The notes beneath the pieces are model-generated. The model worked only from the letters and a program-made list of their open reading frames with translations. It was not told where the DNA came from and made no database searches. A stretch of 64,000 nucleotides of DNA from Ruegeria intermedia (GTDB lineage Bacteria; Pseudomonadota; Alphaproteobacteria; Rhodobacterales; Rhodobacteraceae). A program made the position numbers and the translations under genes. The stretch spans positions 1-64,000 of the forward strand of contig NZ_FQVK01000023.1 in assembly GCF_900129345.1 (NCBI RefSeq), read 5' to 3'. Below, one piece after another: positions 46,743 through 58,013 of this stretch (positions are counted from its first letter, which is position 1; each line of letters begins with the position of its first letter).

Positions 46743-47906
46743 TCAGAGCATTTCGTTCATCAATTCGCGGCCGATCAGCATCCGGCGGATCTCGCTGGTG
46801 CCCGCGCCGATCTCCATCAGCTTGGCATCGCGGAACAGCCGGCTGACCGCCGCATCCGCCAGGAACCCGGCTCCGCCCATGGCCTGAACCGCCTGATGCG
46901 CCTGCACCATCGCTTGTTCGGAGGAGTAAAGGCAGCACGCCGCCGCATCCTGGCGGGTCACGTCGCCCCGGTCACAGGCCTTGGCCACCTCGTAGATATA
47001 GGCGCGTGCCGAGTTCATCGCCGTGTACATGTCGGCGATCTTGCCCTGCATCAACTGGAAGGTACCGATCGGCTTGCCGAACTGCTTGCGCTCGGCCAGA
47101 TAGGGCATGATCTCGTCCAGACAGGCGGCCATGATCCCAGTGCCGATCCCGGCCAGCACCACGCGCTCATAGTCGAGGCCCGACATCAGAACGGCAACGC
47201 CCTTGCCTTCTTCGCCCAAAACGTTCTCGAAAGGCACCTCGACATCTTCAAAGATCAGCTCGGCCGTGTTCGACCCGCGCATCCCCAATTTGTCGAAATG
47301 GGGCGAGGTCGAGAATCCTTTCATCTCTTTCTCGATCAGAAAGGCCGTGATGCCCTTGGACCCGGCCTCGGGGTCGGTCTTGGCATAGACGACCAGCGTA
47401 TCGGCATCCGGACCGTTGGTGATCCAATACTTGTTGCCGTTCAGACGGTAATGGTCGTTACGCTTTTCGGCGCGCAACTTCATCGACACCACATCCGACC
47501 CGGCGCCCGCCTCGGACATGGCCAGCGCGCCCACATGGTCACCCGAAATCAGGCGCGGCAGATATTTCTTCTTCTGCTCTTCGTTGCCGTTCAGCTTGAT
47601 CTGGTTCACGCACAGGTTCGAATGCGCCCCGTAGGACAAAGACACCGAGGCCGAGGCCCGCGCGATCTCCTCGACTGCCACGACATGCGCCAGATAGGAC
47701 ATGCCCGCCCCGCCGTATTCTTCGGGCACGGTGATGCCCAGCAGCCCCAGGTCACCCATTTCCTTCCACAGCTCGTTGGGAAAGGCGTTGGTCTTGTCGA
47801 TCTCGGCCGCCATCGGCTTGACCCGCTCCTGCGCCCAGCGGTGCACCATCTCGCGCAGCGCGTTCACATCTTCACCCAGATCGAATTGCATTGTCGCCGT
47901 GAACAT
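46743..47906 (-). CDS. ivd: Isovaleryl-CoA dehydrogenase
   Basis: A 387-aa acyl-CoA dehydrogenase, oxidising isovaleryl-CoA to 3-methylcrotonyl-CoA with FAD and passing electrons to ETF. It has FAD/substrate segments [20 protein letters not shown] and [18 protein letters not shown], and the IVD-typical [16 protein letters not shown], where a catalytic Glu is expected in an acyl-CoA dehydrogenase of this subgroup. The C terminus [19 protein letters not shown] is also characteristic. GGAGAG precedes ATG 47906. It is the first gene of the leucine cluster on the minus strand. Confidence 0.92.
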   Translation of the reverse strand: MFTATMQFDLGEDVNALREMVHRWAQERVKPMAAEIDKTNAFPNELWKEMGDLGLLGITVPEEYGGAGMSYLAHVVAVEEIARASASVSLSYGAHSNLCVNQIKLNGNEEQKKKYLPRLISGDHVGALAMSEAGAGSDVVSMKLRAEKRNDHYRLNGNKYWITNGPDADTLVVYAKTDPEAGSKGITAFLIEKEMKGFSTSPHFDKLGMRGSNTAELIFEDVEVPFENVLGEEGKGVAVLMSGLDYERVVLAGIGTGIMAACLDEIMPYLAERKQFGKPIGTFQLMQGKIADMYTAMNSARAYIYEVAKACDRGDVTRQDAAACCLYSSEQAMVQAHQAVQAMGGAGFLADAAVSRLFRDAKLMEIGAGTSEIRRMLIGRELMNEML

Positions 47907-47926
47907 CCGCGCTCTCCTCTCTCGCG

Positions 47927-47948
47927 TTAATGAACAGGTGTTCAATAA
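47927..47948. promoter_or_regulatory. Candidate operator upstream of ivd
   Basis: TTA-A-TGAACA-GG-TGTTCA-A-TAA is a 22-bp interrupted palindrome whose inner arms TGAACA/TGTTCA match perfectly. It lies 21-42 nt upstream of the ivd ATG, where it would overlap the transcription start. This is typical of a repressor site (TetR-like dimension), but no regulator gene is adjacent in the window. Confidence 0.5.
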
Positions 47949-47998
47949 ACTGATACAGACCTTTCCCCGCGCGGTCAATCGTCGCGTGACCCAAATGA

Positions 47999-48022
47999 AA
48001 AAGCCGCCCTCGGGCGGCTTTT
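47999..48022 (-). terminator. Intrinsic terminator of the DegT aminotransferase gene
   Basis: A perfect 10-bp stem AAAAGCCGCC / GGCGGCTTTT with a 4-nt loop lies about 40 nt past the stop of the minus-strand gene. Read on the minus strand it ends in TTTTT. It is nearly symmetric and could work on either strand. Confidence 0.82.
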
Positions 48023-48062
48023 CCAGGGGTCGAGCGTGCGCCGCATGGCGCACTCGATTGAA

Positions 48063-49253
48063 TTACTGTTGGAAAACGGCGCCGACCTCGGCACGGATGA
48101 TGCCGGCAATCAGGCGGCAATCGTCCAGCGAGAAGGTCAGCGGAACGCGCATGTCGATGATCCCGCGCAGAATTCGGTCGGTCTCGGGCATCCGCTCCGA
48201 CTCGGCATAGCGCCAGCTGTCATAGCGCGAGGTGAACCCGGTCGGCTCGGCCCCGCCGAACCATTTCAGTTCAACCCCGCGATCGGCGCAGCGTCGCAGA
48301 ACCTCGGCGATCTGATCAGGCGCCCAATCCAGCAGAAGAAACTGGATCGACGAGCCGACATAGCTCTCCTCGGCGGGCCGTTCGACGATGGTCAGGCCGG
48401 GCGTGCCGCGCAGGCCCGCCTCGATCTCGGCATAGCGTTCGTTCCAGCGCCGCACCTGCCGATCCAGATCGCGCAACTGGGGGCGCAGGATCGCCGCGCG
48501 CAGATTGTCCATCCGCCCCGACACGTTCGGCGTGGTGTACTTGATCCGCTCGAACACCTCGGGGCCCGGCGCCGCAAGGTGGCGTTCGTACAGCATGTAC
48601 GAGCCCGACAGCATCGTGGCCTTGGCCGCCAGCATCTCGTCATCGGTGATCAACAAACCACCCTCGCCCGAGTTCACATGTTTGTAGGTCTGGCAGGAAT
48701 AGCAGCCGATCGCCCCCTGACCGCCGGACAACTGCCCGCGCCAGGCGGCGCCCATCGTGTGGGCGCAATCCTCGATCACCGTCACCCCGGCGGCGTCGCA
48801 CATCTGCATCAACCGGTCCATGTCACACAGATGCCCGCGCATGTGGCTGAGCATCAGAACCTTGGCGCGGTCCAGCTTGGCCGCCAGATCGTCCAGATCG
48901 ATGGTCAGCCCCTCGGTCACGCCCACGAACACCGGGCGCGCATTGACCGAGGCGATTGCCCCCGGCACCGGGGCCAGCGTGAAAGCATTGGTCAGAACCG
49001 CATCCCCCGGCTGGACACCCACGGCACGCAGGGCCGTGGCCAGCGCATAGCCGCCCGATGCCACGGCCAGGCAATATTTCGCCCCCATCTGCGCGGCAAA
49101 TTCCTGCTCCAACAGGGCGGTTTCGCTCAGCTCTCCGGGGGCCACGTTGTAGCGGTGCAGCCGCCCGTGACGCAGAACGGCCAGCGCCGCCTCGATCGCC
49201 GCGTCGGGGATCGGCTGCTGCTGGGTGAAACTGCCTGAAAATCGCTCGGTCAT
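48063..49253 (-). CDS. DegT/DnrJ/EryC1/StrS-family aminotransferase
   Basis: A 396-aa PLP-dependent enzyme of the sugar-aminotransferase fold. The PLP lysine is in SCQTYKHVNSGEGG near residue 194, with the aspartate in VIEDCAHTMGA (near 163) and the N-terminal GELSETALLEQEF. Members usually aminate UDP- or dTDP-linked ketosugars. No sugar-nucleotide genes are adjacent apart from glmU/glmS 2 kb away, so the substrate is open. The ATG at 49253 follows the family start. It lies 40 nt after the gph-like gene on the same strand. Confidence 0.85.
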   Translation of the reverse strand: MTERFSGSFTQQQPIPDAAIEAALAVLRHGRLHRYNVAPGELSETALLEQEFAAQMGAKYCLAVASGGYALATALRAVGVQPGDAVLTNAFTLAPVPGAIASVNARPVFVGVTEGLTIDLDDLAAKLDRAKVLMLSHMRGHLCDMDRLMQMCDAAGVTVIEDCAHTMGAAWRGQLSGGQGAIGCYSCQTYKHVNSGEGGLLITDDEMLAAKATMLSGSYMLYERHLAAPGPEVFERIKYTTPNVSGRMDNLRAAILRPQLRDLDRQVRRWNERYAEIEAGLRGTPGLTIVERPAEESYVGSSIQFLLLDWAPDQIAEVLRRCADRGVELKWFGGAEPTGFTSRYDSWRYAESERMPETDRILRGIIDMRVPLTFSLDDCRLIAGIIRAEVGAVFQQ

Positions 49254-49293
49254 GGCGTCGTTTGTGGGGCCAGTCGCAGCGCGGGTCAAGAGA

Positions 49294-49965
49294 TCAGGCC
49301 GCCGCGCCCACAAGCTCGGCGACGATTGCGGGCAGATCGTCGAAATGGTGCAGCAGCGCCTCGGGCTGCAGCGCGGCCATGTCATCGCCGGACGGACCGA
49401 AGGTCACAAGGATCGAAGGCACCCCGGCGGCGCGGGCCGTGTTCCGGTCGGTATCCGAGTCGCCCACCAGTATGCAGTGGTCGGGATGCCCGCCGGCCCG
49501 GCGCGCCGCTTCGCGCAGCGGCGCAGGGTCGGGCTTGCGCACCGGCAGCGTATCCGCGCCCACCAACGAGCCGAACAGCGCACGCGCGCCCAGCCGCGTC
49601 ATCAGCAGCTCGGCCAGCGCCTCGGGTTTGTTGGTGCAGATGCCGACACCGTACCCGGCGGCCTTCAGCGCCTCGACCGCCTGCAGCGCACCGGGATAGA
49701 AGGTAGTGTGGGTGTCGATCGCCTGCCCATAAGCCTCGAGCAGGACCGGGTAGTAGGCGTTCACGGTCTCTTCGTCATAGGCGCCCACGCGTTTCAGCCC
49801 GTGGGTCAGCATCATCCGCCCGCCGCGCAAAGCCACCGCCGCATCCTGCCCGTGCACCAGCACATCGCCATGCCCCATCTGCCGGAAACAGTGGTTCGCC
49901 GCCGCCAGCAGATCGCCCGACGTATCGGCCAAAGTCCCGTCCAGATCGAAGATGACCGTGCGCAT
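49294..49965 (-). CDS. gph: HAD phosphatase, phosphoglycolate phosphatase-like
   Basis: A 223-aa HAD-superfamily phosphatase. Motif I VIFDLDGTLADTSGDLL is at residues 4-20, motif II is ICTNKPEALAE, and motif III/IV are VRKPDP and ILVGDSDTDRNTARAAG. The architecture and length fit Gph, which removes phosphate from 2-phosphoglycolate. ATG 49965 was chosen because it opens directly into motif I. It is divergent from glmU over 133 bp. Confidence 0.85.
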   Translation of the reverse strand: MRTVIFDLDGTLADTSGDLLAAANHCFRQMGHGDVLVHGQDAAVALRGGRMMLTHGLKRVGAYDEETVNAYYPVLLEAYGQAIDTHTTFYPGALQAVEALKAAGYGVGICTNKPEALAELLMTRLGARALFGSLVGADTLPVRKPDPAPLREAARRAGGHPDHCILVGDSDTDRNTARAAGVPSILVTFGPSGDDMAALQPEALLHHFDDLPAIVAELVGAAA

Positions 49966-50098
49966 TCTGTCTCCTTGCTCGGCAGTTTTCCGCCATGTCG
50001 TGTTGCAAACGGCAATCTTGTTTGATGGCCGAACGGCTTGCGCCTTTGCCCTCAGCGGATAAAACGGACCGCGACAAAACAAAAGAGAAAACGCATTC

Positions 50099-51451
50099 AT
50101 GAGCACTGCCCTTGTCATCCTTGCCGCCGGAAAAGGCACCCGGATGAATTCGGATATCCCAAAGGTTCTGCACCCGATCGCCCAGGTTCCGATGCTGGTG
50201 CACGCCATGCGCGCCGGGTCGGTTCTGGCACCCGAACGCACGGTCATCGTCACCGGCCACGGCTCGCAGGCGGTGGCCAAGGTCGCGCAGGCCGAGGATG
50301 AAGACGCCCGCATCGTCGTGCAGGACCAACAGTTGGGCACCGCCCATGCTGTCGCCCAAGCGCGTGAGGCGCTGGACGGGTTCACCGGCGACGTGGTCGT
50401 TCTGTACGGTGACACCCCGTTTCTGCAGCCCGACACGCTGGAGCGCATGATCGCCGCGAGGGCTGACAACGATCTGGTGATCCTGGGCTTCGAGGCCGTA
50501 GACCCGGCCCGGTATGGCCGCTTGGTGATGAACGGCGACGCCCTGGAGCGGATCGTCGAGTTCAAGGATGCGTCAGATGAAGAACGCGCCATAACCTTCT
50601 GCAACTCGGGCCTTCTGGCCTGTGACGCGGGCACTCTGTTCGACCTGATCGACGCGGTCGGAAACGACAACGCGTCGGGCGAATACTACCTGACCGACGT
50701 GGTCGAGATCGCGCGCAACCGCGGCCTGAAGGTCACCGCCGTTTCGTGCGACCAGGCGCAGACGCTGGGCGTGAACTCGCGCGCTGATCTGGCCGCGGCC
50801 GACGCCGTGTTCCAGGCCCGCGCCCGGGCCGAACTGCTGGATCTGGGCGTCACCCTGATGGCCCCCGAGACGGTCTATCTGGCCGCCGACACGGTGATCG
50901 GCCGCGACACGGTGATCGAACCCAACGTGGTCTTCGGCCCCGGCGTCACCGTCGAAAGCGGCGCGACGATCCGGGCGTTTTCGCACCTGGAAGGCTGCCA
51001 TGTCAGCCGCGGCGCCGTAGTCGGCCCCTACGCCCGGCTGCGCCCGGGGGCGGAATTGGCCGAGAACACCCGCATCGGCAATTTCGTCGAGATCAAGAAT
51101 GCCGAGATCGCCGAGGGCGCCAAGGTCAATCACCTCAGCTATATCGGCGATGCGTCGGTGGGCGCGGGCACGAATATCGGCGCGGGCACCATCACCTGCA
51201 ACTATGACGGCGTGATGAAGCACCGCACGGTGATCGGCGAGAATGTCTTTGTCGGCTCGAACACCATGCTGGTGGCCCCGGTCACCGTGGGCGGCGGCGC
51301 GATGACGGCCACGGGCACCATCGTGACCCGCGACGTCGAGCCCGACGCCCTGGCGGTGGGCCGCGCCAAACAGGAAAACAAGCCGGGCTATGCCCGAAAG
51401 CTGTTCGAGATGCTGAAGGCGAAAAAGGCACGCCGGGACAAGGGAGCCTGA
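50099..51451 (+). CDS. glmU: Bifunctional GlcNAc-1-P uridyltransferase / GlcN-1-P acetyltransferase
   Basis: A 450-aa two-domain enzyme. The N-terminal pyrophosphorylase has LAAGKGTRMNSDIPKVLHP near residues 8-26 and LYGDTPFLQ near 102. The C-terminal left-handed beta-helix of hexapeptide repeats starts near residue 245 and contains LSYIGDASVGAGTNIGAG and TITCNYDG. It makes UDP-GlcNAc for peptidoglycan and lipid A. glmS begins 4 nt later, so both steps are expressed together. Confidence 0.97.
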   Translation: MSTALVILAAGKGTRMNSDIPKVLHPIAQVPMLVHAMRAGSVLAPERTVIVTGHGSQAVAKVAQAEDEDARIVVQDQQLGTAHAVAQAREALDGFTGDVVVLYGDTPFLQPDTLERMIAARADNDLVILGFEAVDPARYGRLVMNGDALERIVEFKDASDEERAITFCNSGLLACDAGTLFDLIDAVGNDNASGEYYLTDVVEIARNRGLKVTAVSCDQAQTLGVNSRADLAAADAVFQARARAELLDLGVTLMAPETVYLAADTVIGRDTVIEPNVVFGPGVTVESGATIRAFSHLEGCHVSRGAVVGPYARLRPGAELAENTRIGNFVEIKNAEIAEGAKVNHLSYIGDASVGAGTNIGAGTITCNYDGVMKHRTVIGENVFVGSNTMLVAPVTVGGGAMTATGTIVTRDVEPDALAVGRAKQENKPGYARKLFEMLKAKKARRDKGA

Positions 51452-51455
51452 GTAA

Positions 51456-53279
<1,824 letters not shown>

Positions 53280-53285
53280 GCCGTC

Positions 53286-53972
53286 ATGCCGGACAGCCCT
53301 CTGGACCAGATCAAGGCGTTTGCCGACCCGGACCGGGCCACCCAGATGGCGGCCTATCACAAGGTCGATCGTCCCTATCTTGGGGTACCGAACCCGGTGC
53401 TGAATGATCTGACCAAAAGCTGGCGGCAGCAGTTGGACGTGGACGCCCGTGTCGCGCTGGCCGATCAGCTGTGGCAGACCAACATCCACGAGGCCCGGCT
53501 GGCCGCCGCCAAGCTGCTGACGCAGGCGCGCATCCGCCCCGATCAGGCGGTTTGGGACCTGCTGCAAAGCTGGCTGCCCGATTTCGACGCCTGGGCGGTG
53601 GCCGATCATGCCAGCATGGCCATGCAAAAGCGCCTGTGGGCTGCCCCTTCGCGGCTGGACCAGGTCGAAACCTGGACGACGTCGGATCACATGTGGACCC
53701 GGCGCGCGGCACTGGTCGCCACCCTGCCCTGGACCAAGCAGAACCACCCCAAGCCCGAAGACCTAGAGCACCGCGACCGAATTCTGGGGTGGGCCGCCGG
53801 TTATGTCCCCGATCGCGACTGGTTCATCCAGAAGGCGGTGGCCTGGTGGCTGCGCGACCTTTCCAAACATGACCCCGACCGGGTCCGGGCGTTTCTGGCC
53901 GCGCACGGTGACGCGATGAAGCCCTTTGCCCGCAAAGAGGCCGGCAAGTACCTGAAAGATCAGTCGGAATAG
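53286..53972 (+). CDS. AlkD-like DNA alkylation repair protein
   Basis: A 228-aa all-helical protein of the HEAT-like AlkD/DNA-alkylation-repair family. It contains DRPYLGVPNPVLNDLTKSW near the N terminus, the middle DHASMAMQKRLWAAPSRLDQVETWTTS, and a repeat VRAFLAAHGDAMKPFARKEAGKYL at the C terminus. Members excise alkylated bases such as 3-methyladenine. It lies 6 nt after glmS. It overlaps the end of the convergent lipoprotein gene by 13 bp. Confidence 0.85.
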   Translation: MPDSPLDQIKAFADPDRATQMAAYHKVDRPYLGVPNPVLNDLTKSWRQQLDVDARVALADQLWQTNIHEARLAAAKLLTQARIRPDQAVWDLLQSWLPDFDAWAVADHASMAMQKRLWAAPSRLDQVETWTTSDHMWTRRAALVATLPWTKQNHPKPEDLEHRDRILGWAAGYVPDRDWFIQKAVAWWLRDLSKHDPDRVRAFLAAHGDAMKPFARKEAGKYLKDQSE

Positions 53973-54373
53973 ACGTCCAGCTCGACCAGTTCGTCAAACG
54001 GCACCAGCAGGGCGCGCATCGCCTCGAGCGACAGCCGCCCGCCGCCCCCCTCGGGGCCCGGTGCGGGAACCAGCGTCACATAGGCCTGCGCCCCGGTCTT
54101 CGCCACCACGACCCGGCCATTCCGCTCGGCCTGCACCAATGGCGTTTCCAGCCAGCGCCCCGGCTTGTTCGGATCGCCCAACCCCGCGATCGTGCGTTTC
54201 GCACCGCTCCAACCGGGTTGCGCCGCCGCAACGGGCTGCGCCGCGACGACCTCGGTTTCGGTGACCACCGCATCCGGTTGAACGGTCGGCGCTTCTGGCG
54301 ACCGGTCCAAGGTCTGCCGCACCGCATCGCAGCCGGTCAGAAACGCAGAGAGGAGAACAAACAGGTATCGCAT
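53960..54373 (-). CDS. Small lipoprotein of unknown function
   Basis: A 137-aa protein with a signal peptide ending in the lipobox LTGCDA (residues 12-17). A Pro/Val/Ala-rich linker is followed by a C-terminal region with AKRTIAGLGDPNKPGRWLETPLV and a Gly-rich stretch. It is a recurrent roseobacter lipoprotein, sometimes given an enzyme name that nothing in its sequence supports. It overlaps the end of the alkD-like gene and lies upstream of moaA on the other strand. Confidence 0.7.
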   Translation of the reverse strand: MRYLFVLLSAFLTGCDAVRQTLDRSPEAPTVQPDAVVTETEVVAAQPVAAAQPGWSGAKRTIAGLGDPNKPGRWLETPLVQAERNGRVVVAKTGAQAYVTLVPAPGPEGGGGRLSLEAMRALLVPFDELVELDVYSD

Positions 54374-54429
54374 GCGCGCAGCCTACCTCTGCCCGCGCCC
54401 GCGTTCCACCCCTCAGGCGCAGTTCTGAC

Positions 54430-54464
54430 TTGTCGCACGGCACGGTGCGCTTTACCTATTGACC
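54430..54464 (+). promoter_or_regulatory. Candidate promoter for leaderless moaA
   Basis: TTGTCG (54430-54435), 17 bp, then TACCTA (54453-54458), with the moaA ATG 7 nt after the -10 box, so transcription would begin at or near the A of ATG. No Shine-Dalgarno sequence is present. The -10 match is moderate. Confidence 0.4.
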
Positions 54465-55472
54465 ATGACTGCTCCGCTGATCGACCCGTTTGCCCGCGCA
54501 ATCACCTATCTCCGCGTCTCCGTCACGGACCGCTGCGATTTCCGCTGTGTCTATTGCATGTCGGAAAACATGACCTTTCTGCCCAAGAAAGAGCTGCTGA
54601 CGCTGGAAGAGCTGGACCGGATGTGTTCGACCTTCATCCGGCTGGGCGTGGAAAAGCTGCGGATCACGGGGGGCGAGCCGCTTGTGCGCCGTGGGATCAT
54701 GGGATTCTTCGACTCGATGACCCGGCATCTGGACAGCGGCGCGCTGAAAGAGCTGACGCTGACCACCAATGGCTCGCAACTGGCCCGGTTCGCCGACGAT
54801 CTCTATGCTGCCGGGGTGCGGCGGGTGAATGTCTCGCTCGACACGTTGGACGAGGACAAGTTCGCCCGGATAACCCGTTGGGGGCGGCTGAAACAGGTCT
54901 TGGGGGGGATCGATGCCGCGCAGAAGGCCGGGTTGCGCATCAAGATCAACGCGGTGGCCCTGAAAGGGTTCAACGAGGAAGAACTGCCCAAGATCACGCG
55001 CTGGTGCGCCGAGCGCGACATGGACCTGACCTGGATCGAGGTCATGCCCATGGGTGACATCGGCAACGAGGATCGGCTGGACCAGTACTGGTCGCTGAAA
55101 GACGTCCGGGCCGAGTATGAAAACCACTATACCGTCACCGATCTGGCCGAGCGCACGGGCGGCCCGGCGCGCTATGTCCGGCTCGAGGAAACCGGGCAGA
55201 AGATCGGTTTCATCACGCCGCTCAGCCATAATTTCTGCGAAAGCTGCAACCGGGTACGCCTGACCTGCACGGGCGAGTTGTACATGTGCCTGGGCCAGGA
55301 GGACATGGCCGACCTGCGCGCCCCCCTGCGCGACCACCCCAACAGCGAAGAGCCGTTGGAACAGGCGATCCGCGCGGCGATCACCCTCAAGCCCAAGGGC
55401 CATGATTTCGACTATTCCCGCCAGAAGATCGACGGCCAGATGACCCGTCACATGAGCCACACGGGCGGCTGA
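54465..55472 (+). CDS. moaA: GTP 3',8-cyclase (molybdenum cofactor synthesis)
   Basis: A 335-aa radical-SAM enzyme that carries out the first step of molybdopterin synthesis from GTP. The N-terminal cluster motif is C24-x3-C28-x2-C31 ([11 protein letters not shown]). The SAM motif GGEP is near residue 66. The C-terminal [4Fe-4S] cysteines are in [16 protein letters not shown] start at ATG 54465; no ribosome-binding site is visible, and a promoter ends just before it. There is no moaC beside it. waaA follows 1 nt after the stop. Confidence 0.96.
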   Translation: MTAPLIDPFARAITYLRVSVTDRCDFRCVYCMSENMTFLPKKELLTLEELDRMCSTFIRLGVEKLRITGGEPLVRRGIMGFFDSMTRHLDSGALKELTLTTNGSQLARFADDLYAAGVRRVNVSLDTLDEDKFARITRWGRLKQVLGGIDAAQKAGLRIKINAVALKGFNEEELPKITRWCAERDMDLTWIEVMPMGDIGNEDRLDQYWSLKDVRAEYENHYTVTDLAERTGGPARYVRLEETGQKIGFITPLSHNFCESCNRVRLTCTGELYMCLGQEDMADLRAPLRDHPNSEEPLEQAIRAAITLKPKGHDFDYSRQKIDGQMTRHMSHTGG

Positions 55473-55473
55473 C

Positions 55474-56784
55474 ATGACAGACTTGCCGGGGCGACCCACG
55501 GCGCTGTATCGGCTGTATTGCGCGCTGACTTCCGTCGCCATGCCGTTGGCCTGGCGCACCGTTCGCGCCAAGCTGCAGTCGGCCGGTGTTTCCGAAATTC
55601 GTCAGCGCGAGCGGCTGGGCCATGCGAGCCAGCCCCGGCCGGACGGTCGGCTGATCTGGTTCCATGCGGCCAGCGTGGGCGAGAGCCTGTCGGTTCTGAG
55701 CCTGATCAAGCGCATGAGCGAACGGATTGAGGATGCGCAGTTCCTGATCACCTCTGGCACCCCGACCTCGGCGGCGCTGGTGGAAAAACGTCTGCCGCCG
55801 CGGACCCGCCACCAATATCCCCCGCTGGACAGCACCGGCCCGGTGGCGCGATTTCTGGATCACTGGCGGCCCGATGCCGGCGTCTTCGTCGAAAGCGAGA
55901 TCTGGCCACGCCTGATCGTCGAGACCGCCCGGCGTGGAACGCCTCTGGCCCTGCTGAACGCGCGCCTGTCCGAGAAATCGGTGGCCGGGTGGAAGAAGCG
56001 CCCCGACACCGCCCGCTATGTCCTGAGCCAGTTCCGCCTGTTCCTGACGCAAAACGACCGAACGGCCGCAAACCTGATCGCCATGGGCGCGCCCGCCGAT
56101 CTGGTGCAGCCCGGAACCAACCTCAAGGCCATGTCCGATCCGCTGCCGGTGGATCAAGACACGCTGACGCAGATCCGCGCGCAGATCGGCGCGCGGCCAG
56201 TCTGGATCGCCAGCTCGACCCATGCCGGCGAGGAGGAGACCGTTCTGGCCGCCCATGCCGAATTGCTGAACCGCTGGCCCGACCTGCTGCTGCTGCTGAT
56301 CCCCCGCCACCCGGAACGGCGGAACGAGGTCTGCGCCCTGATCGATGCCGCGGGTCAAAGCCATGCTCTGCGCAGCGCCGGGCAGCCGATCACCCACGAC
56401 ACGCAGGTCTATGTGGCCGATACGCTGGGCGAAACCGGAACTTGGTACGCTTTGTACCCGATCGTGTTTCTGGGCGGGTCGCTGAAAGAGATCGGCGGCC
56501 ACAACCCGTTCGAGCCGGCGCAGGCTGGCGCCGCGGTGATCACCGGGCCGGGTTACTACAATTTCGCCGAGACATTTGCCCCGCTGGTGGACAGCGGCGG
56601 CGCGGTCGAAGTCGCTTCGGCACCCGATCTGGCCAAGGCGGTCGAGCTCTGGCTGTCTGACGAATCGGCGCTGGCAGCGGCGCAAGCGGCGGCGCAGTCC
56701 TGCGTGAACACCCAGAAATCGGCGCTGGATGCGGTTGCTGATACGCTATGCGACAAACTGGGTCTGGAGGACGCAGGCCCCTGA
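55474..56784 (+). CDS. waaA: 3-deoxy-D-manno-octulosonic acid transferase
   Basis: A 436-aa inner-membrane-associated glycosyltransferase (GT-B fold) that adds Kdo to lipid A precursor. The N-terminal domain holds LIWFHAASVGESLSVL and FLITSGTPTSAALVEKRLP, and ESEIWPRLI near residue 138. The C-terminal domain has the PVWIASSTHAGEE, LIPRHPERR and FLGGSLKEIGGHNPFEPA segments. It is one transcription unit with moaA, although the functions are unrelated. Confidence 0.93.
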   Translation: MTDLPGRPTALYRLYCALTSVAMPLAWRTVRAKLQSAGVSEIRQRERLGHASQPRPDGRLIWFHAASVGESLSVLSLIKRMSERIEDAQFLITSGTPTSAALVEKRLPPRTRHQYPPLDSTGPVARFLDHWRPDAGVFVESEIWPRLIVETARRGTPLALLNARLSEKSVAGWKKRPDTARYVLSQFRLFLTQNDRTAANLIAMGAPADLVQPGTNLKAMSDPLPVDQDTLTQIRAQIGARPVWIASSTHAGEEETVLAAHAELLNRWPDLLLLLIPRHPERRNEVCALIDAAGQSHALRSAGQPITHDTQVYVADTLGETGTWYALYPIVFLGGSLKEIGGHNPFEPAQAGAAVITGPGYYNFAETFAPLVDSGGAVEVASAPDLAKAVELWLSDESALAAAQAAAQSCVNTQKSALDAVADTLCDKLGLEDAGP

Positions 56785-56818
56785 CCGCCAGCGGCAGCGG
56801 GGGCCTGCACCCCCGCCA
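56773..56818 (+). terminator. Terminator-like hairpin between convergent genes
   Basis: A strong 9-bp stem GCAGGCCCC / GGGGCCTGC, whose left arm runs into the waaA stop codon, with an 18-nt loop between. No T-run follows on either strand, so it may block the convergent polymerase or need Rho. Confidence 0.4.
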
Positions 56819-56823
56819 AGGTG

Positions 56824-57987
56824 TCAGGCTGCGGGCATCCGCTGTTCGACGATCTCGGCCCACCAGCTGCACCCGGCAGGGATCGCCTCGTCGTTGAAGT
56901 TGTATTCCGGGTGGTGAACCATCGCCGTGTCACCATTGCCGACCAGGATATAGGCGCCGGGGCGCTCTTCCAGCATATAGGCGAAGTCCTCTCCGCCCAT
57001 GACCAACGGCGCCTCTTCACAATCGCCCGAGACCGACTTGGCCACCTGGGCCGCGAATTCTGTCTGTGCGTCGCTGTTCACCATGACCGGGTAGCCGCGC
57101 ATGTAGGTCACGTCGGCCGTACCGCCGAACGTGGCCGCGATGCCCGTGCAGATGTCCTTGATCCGCTTTTCGGCCAGGTCGCGCATCTCGTTGCTCATGG
57201 TGCGTACGGTGCCCTTGATCTGCACCTTCTGCGGGATCACGTTGAACGCCTTCGACGAGGTCTCGAACGAGGTGACCGAGACGACGACCTGATCGATCGG
57301 ATCGGCATTGCGCGACGCGATGGTCTGCAGCGCCAGAACCGCCTGCGCCGCCATCACGGTCGTGTCCACCGTCTCGTGCGGTTTGGCCGCGTGCCCGCCC
57401 CGCCCCTCGAAGGTGATGTCGAACTGGTCGGTCGCGGCGAAGAACGCCCCCGGCCGGATCGAGAAGCTGCCGACCGGCTTGCCCGGCCAGTTGTGCATCC
57501 CGTAGACCTCCTGGATGTTCCAGCGGTCCATCAGGCCGTCCTCGCACATCTCGCGGCCGCCACCGCCGCCTTCCTCGGCGGGCTGGAAGATCACCACCAC
57601 GGTGCCATCGAAGTTGCGGGTCTCGGCCAGGTATTTTGCCGCGCCCAGCAGCATCGCGGTATGTCCGTCATGGCCGCAGGCATGCATCGCCCCCGGCGTT
57701 TTCGAGGCATAGTCGAGGCCCGTCGCCTCGTGGATCGGCAGCGCGTCCATGTCGGCCCGCAGGCCGATCACCCGGCCCTTGGTGTCGGCCTTTCCCTTGA
57801 TCACGCCGACCACGCCGGTGCGGCCAATCCCCGTGACCACTTCGTCGCAGCCGAATTCCTTCAGCTTTTCCGCCACCACCGCGCTGGTGCGGTGGGTTTC
57901 GAACAGGATCTCGGGGTTTTCGTGCAGGTCTCGTCGCCATGCGGTGATTTCATCCTGCAATTCGGCAAATCGGTTCTTGATCGGCAT
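56824..57987 (-). CDS. M20-family amidohydrolase, copy 2
   Basis: A 387-aa metallo-amidohydrolase of the hippurate/IAA-amino-acid hydrolase group. Metal motif HACGHDGHTAMLLGA starts near residue 100, with FQPAEEGGGGG near 134 and GRGGHAAKPHETVD near 183. It cleaves N-acyl amino acids. It is the same length as the next gene upstream, and the alignment needs no gap, so the pair is a tandem duplication. It lies downstream of the ABC ATPase and argE. Confidence 0.88.
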   Translation of the reverse strand: MPIKNRFAELQDEITAWRRDLHENPEILFETHRTSAVVAEKLKEFGCDEVVTGIGRTGVVGVIKGKADTKGRVIGLRADMDALPIHEATGLDYASKTPGAMHACGHDGHTAMLLGAAKYLAETRNFDGTVVVIFQPAEEGGGGGREMCEDGLMDRWNIQEVYGMHNWPGKPVGSFSIRPGAFFAATDQFDITFEGRGGHAAKPHETVDTTVMAAQAVLALQTIASRNADPIDQVVVSVTSFETSSKAFNVIPQKVQIKGTVRTMSNEMRDLAEKRIKDICTGIAATFGGTADVTYMRGYPVMVNSDAQTEFAAQVAKSVSGDCEEAPLVMGGEDFAYMLEERPGAYILVGNGDTAMVHHPEYNFNDEAIPAGCSWWAEIVEQRMPAA

Positions 57988-58013
57988 TTTCGCTTTCTCT
58001 CTCCTTCAAAGCC

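Noticed and set aside
50038-50065. TTGCGC / TAAAAC as a glmU promoter
   Set aside because: The spacing and -10 match are poor, and several equally weak alternatives exist in the same gap.
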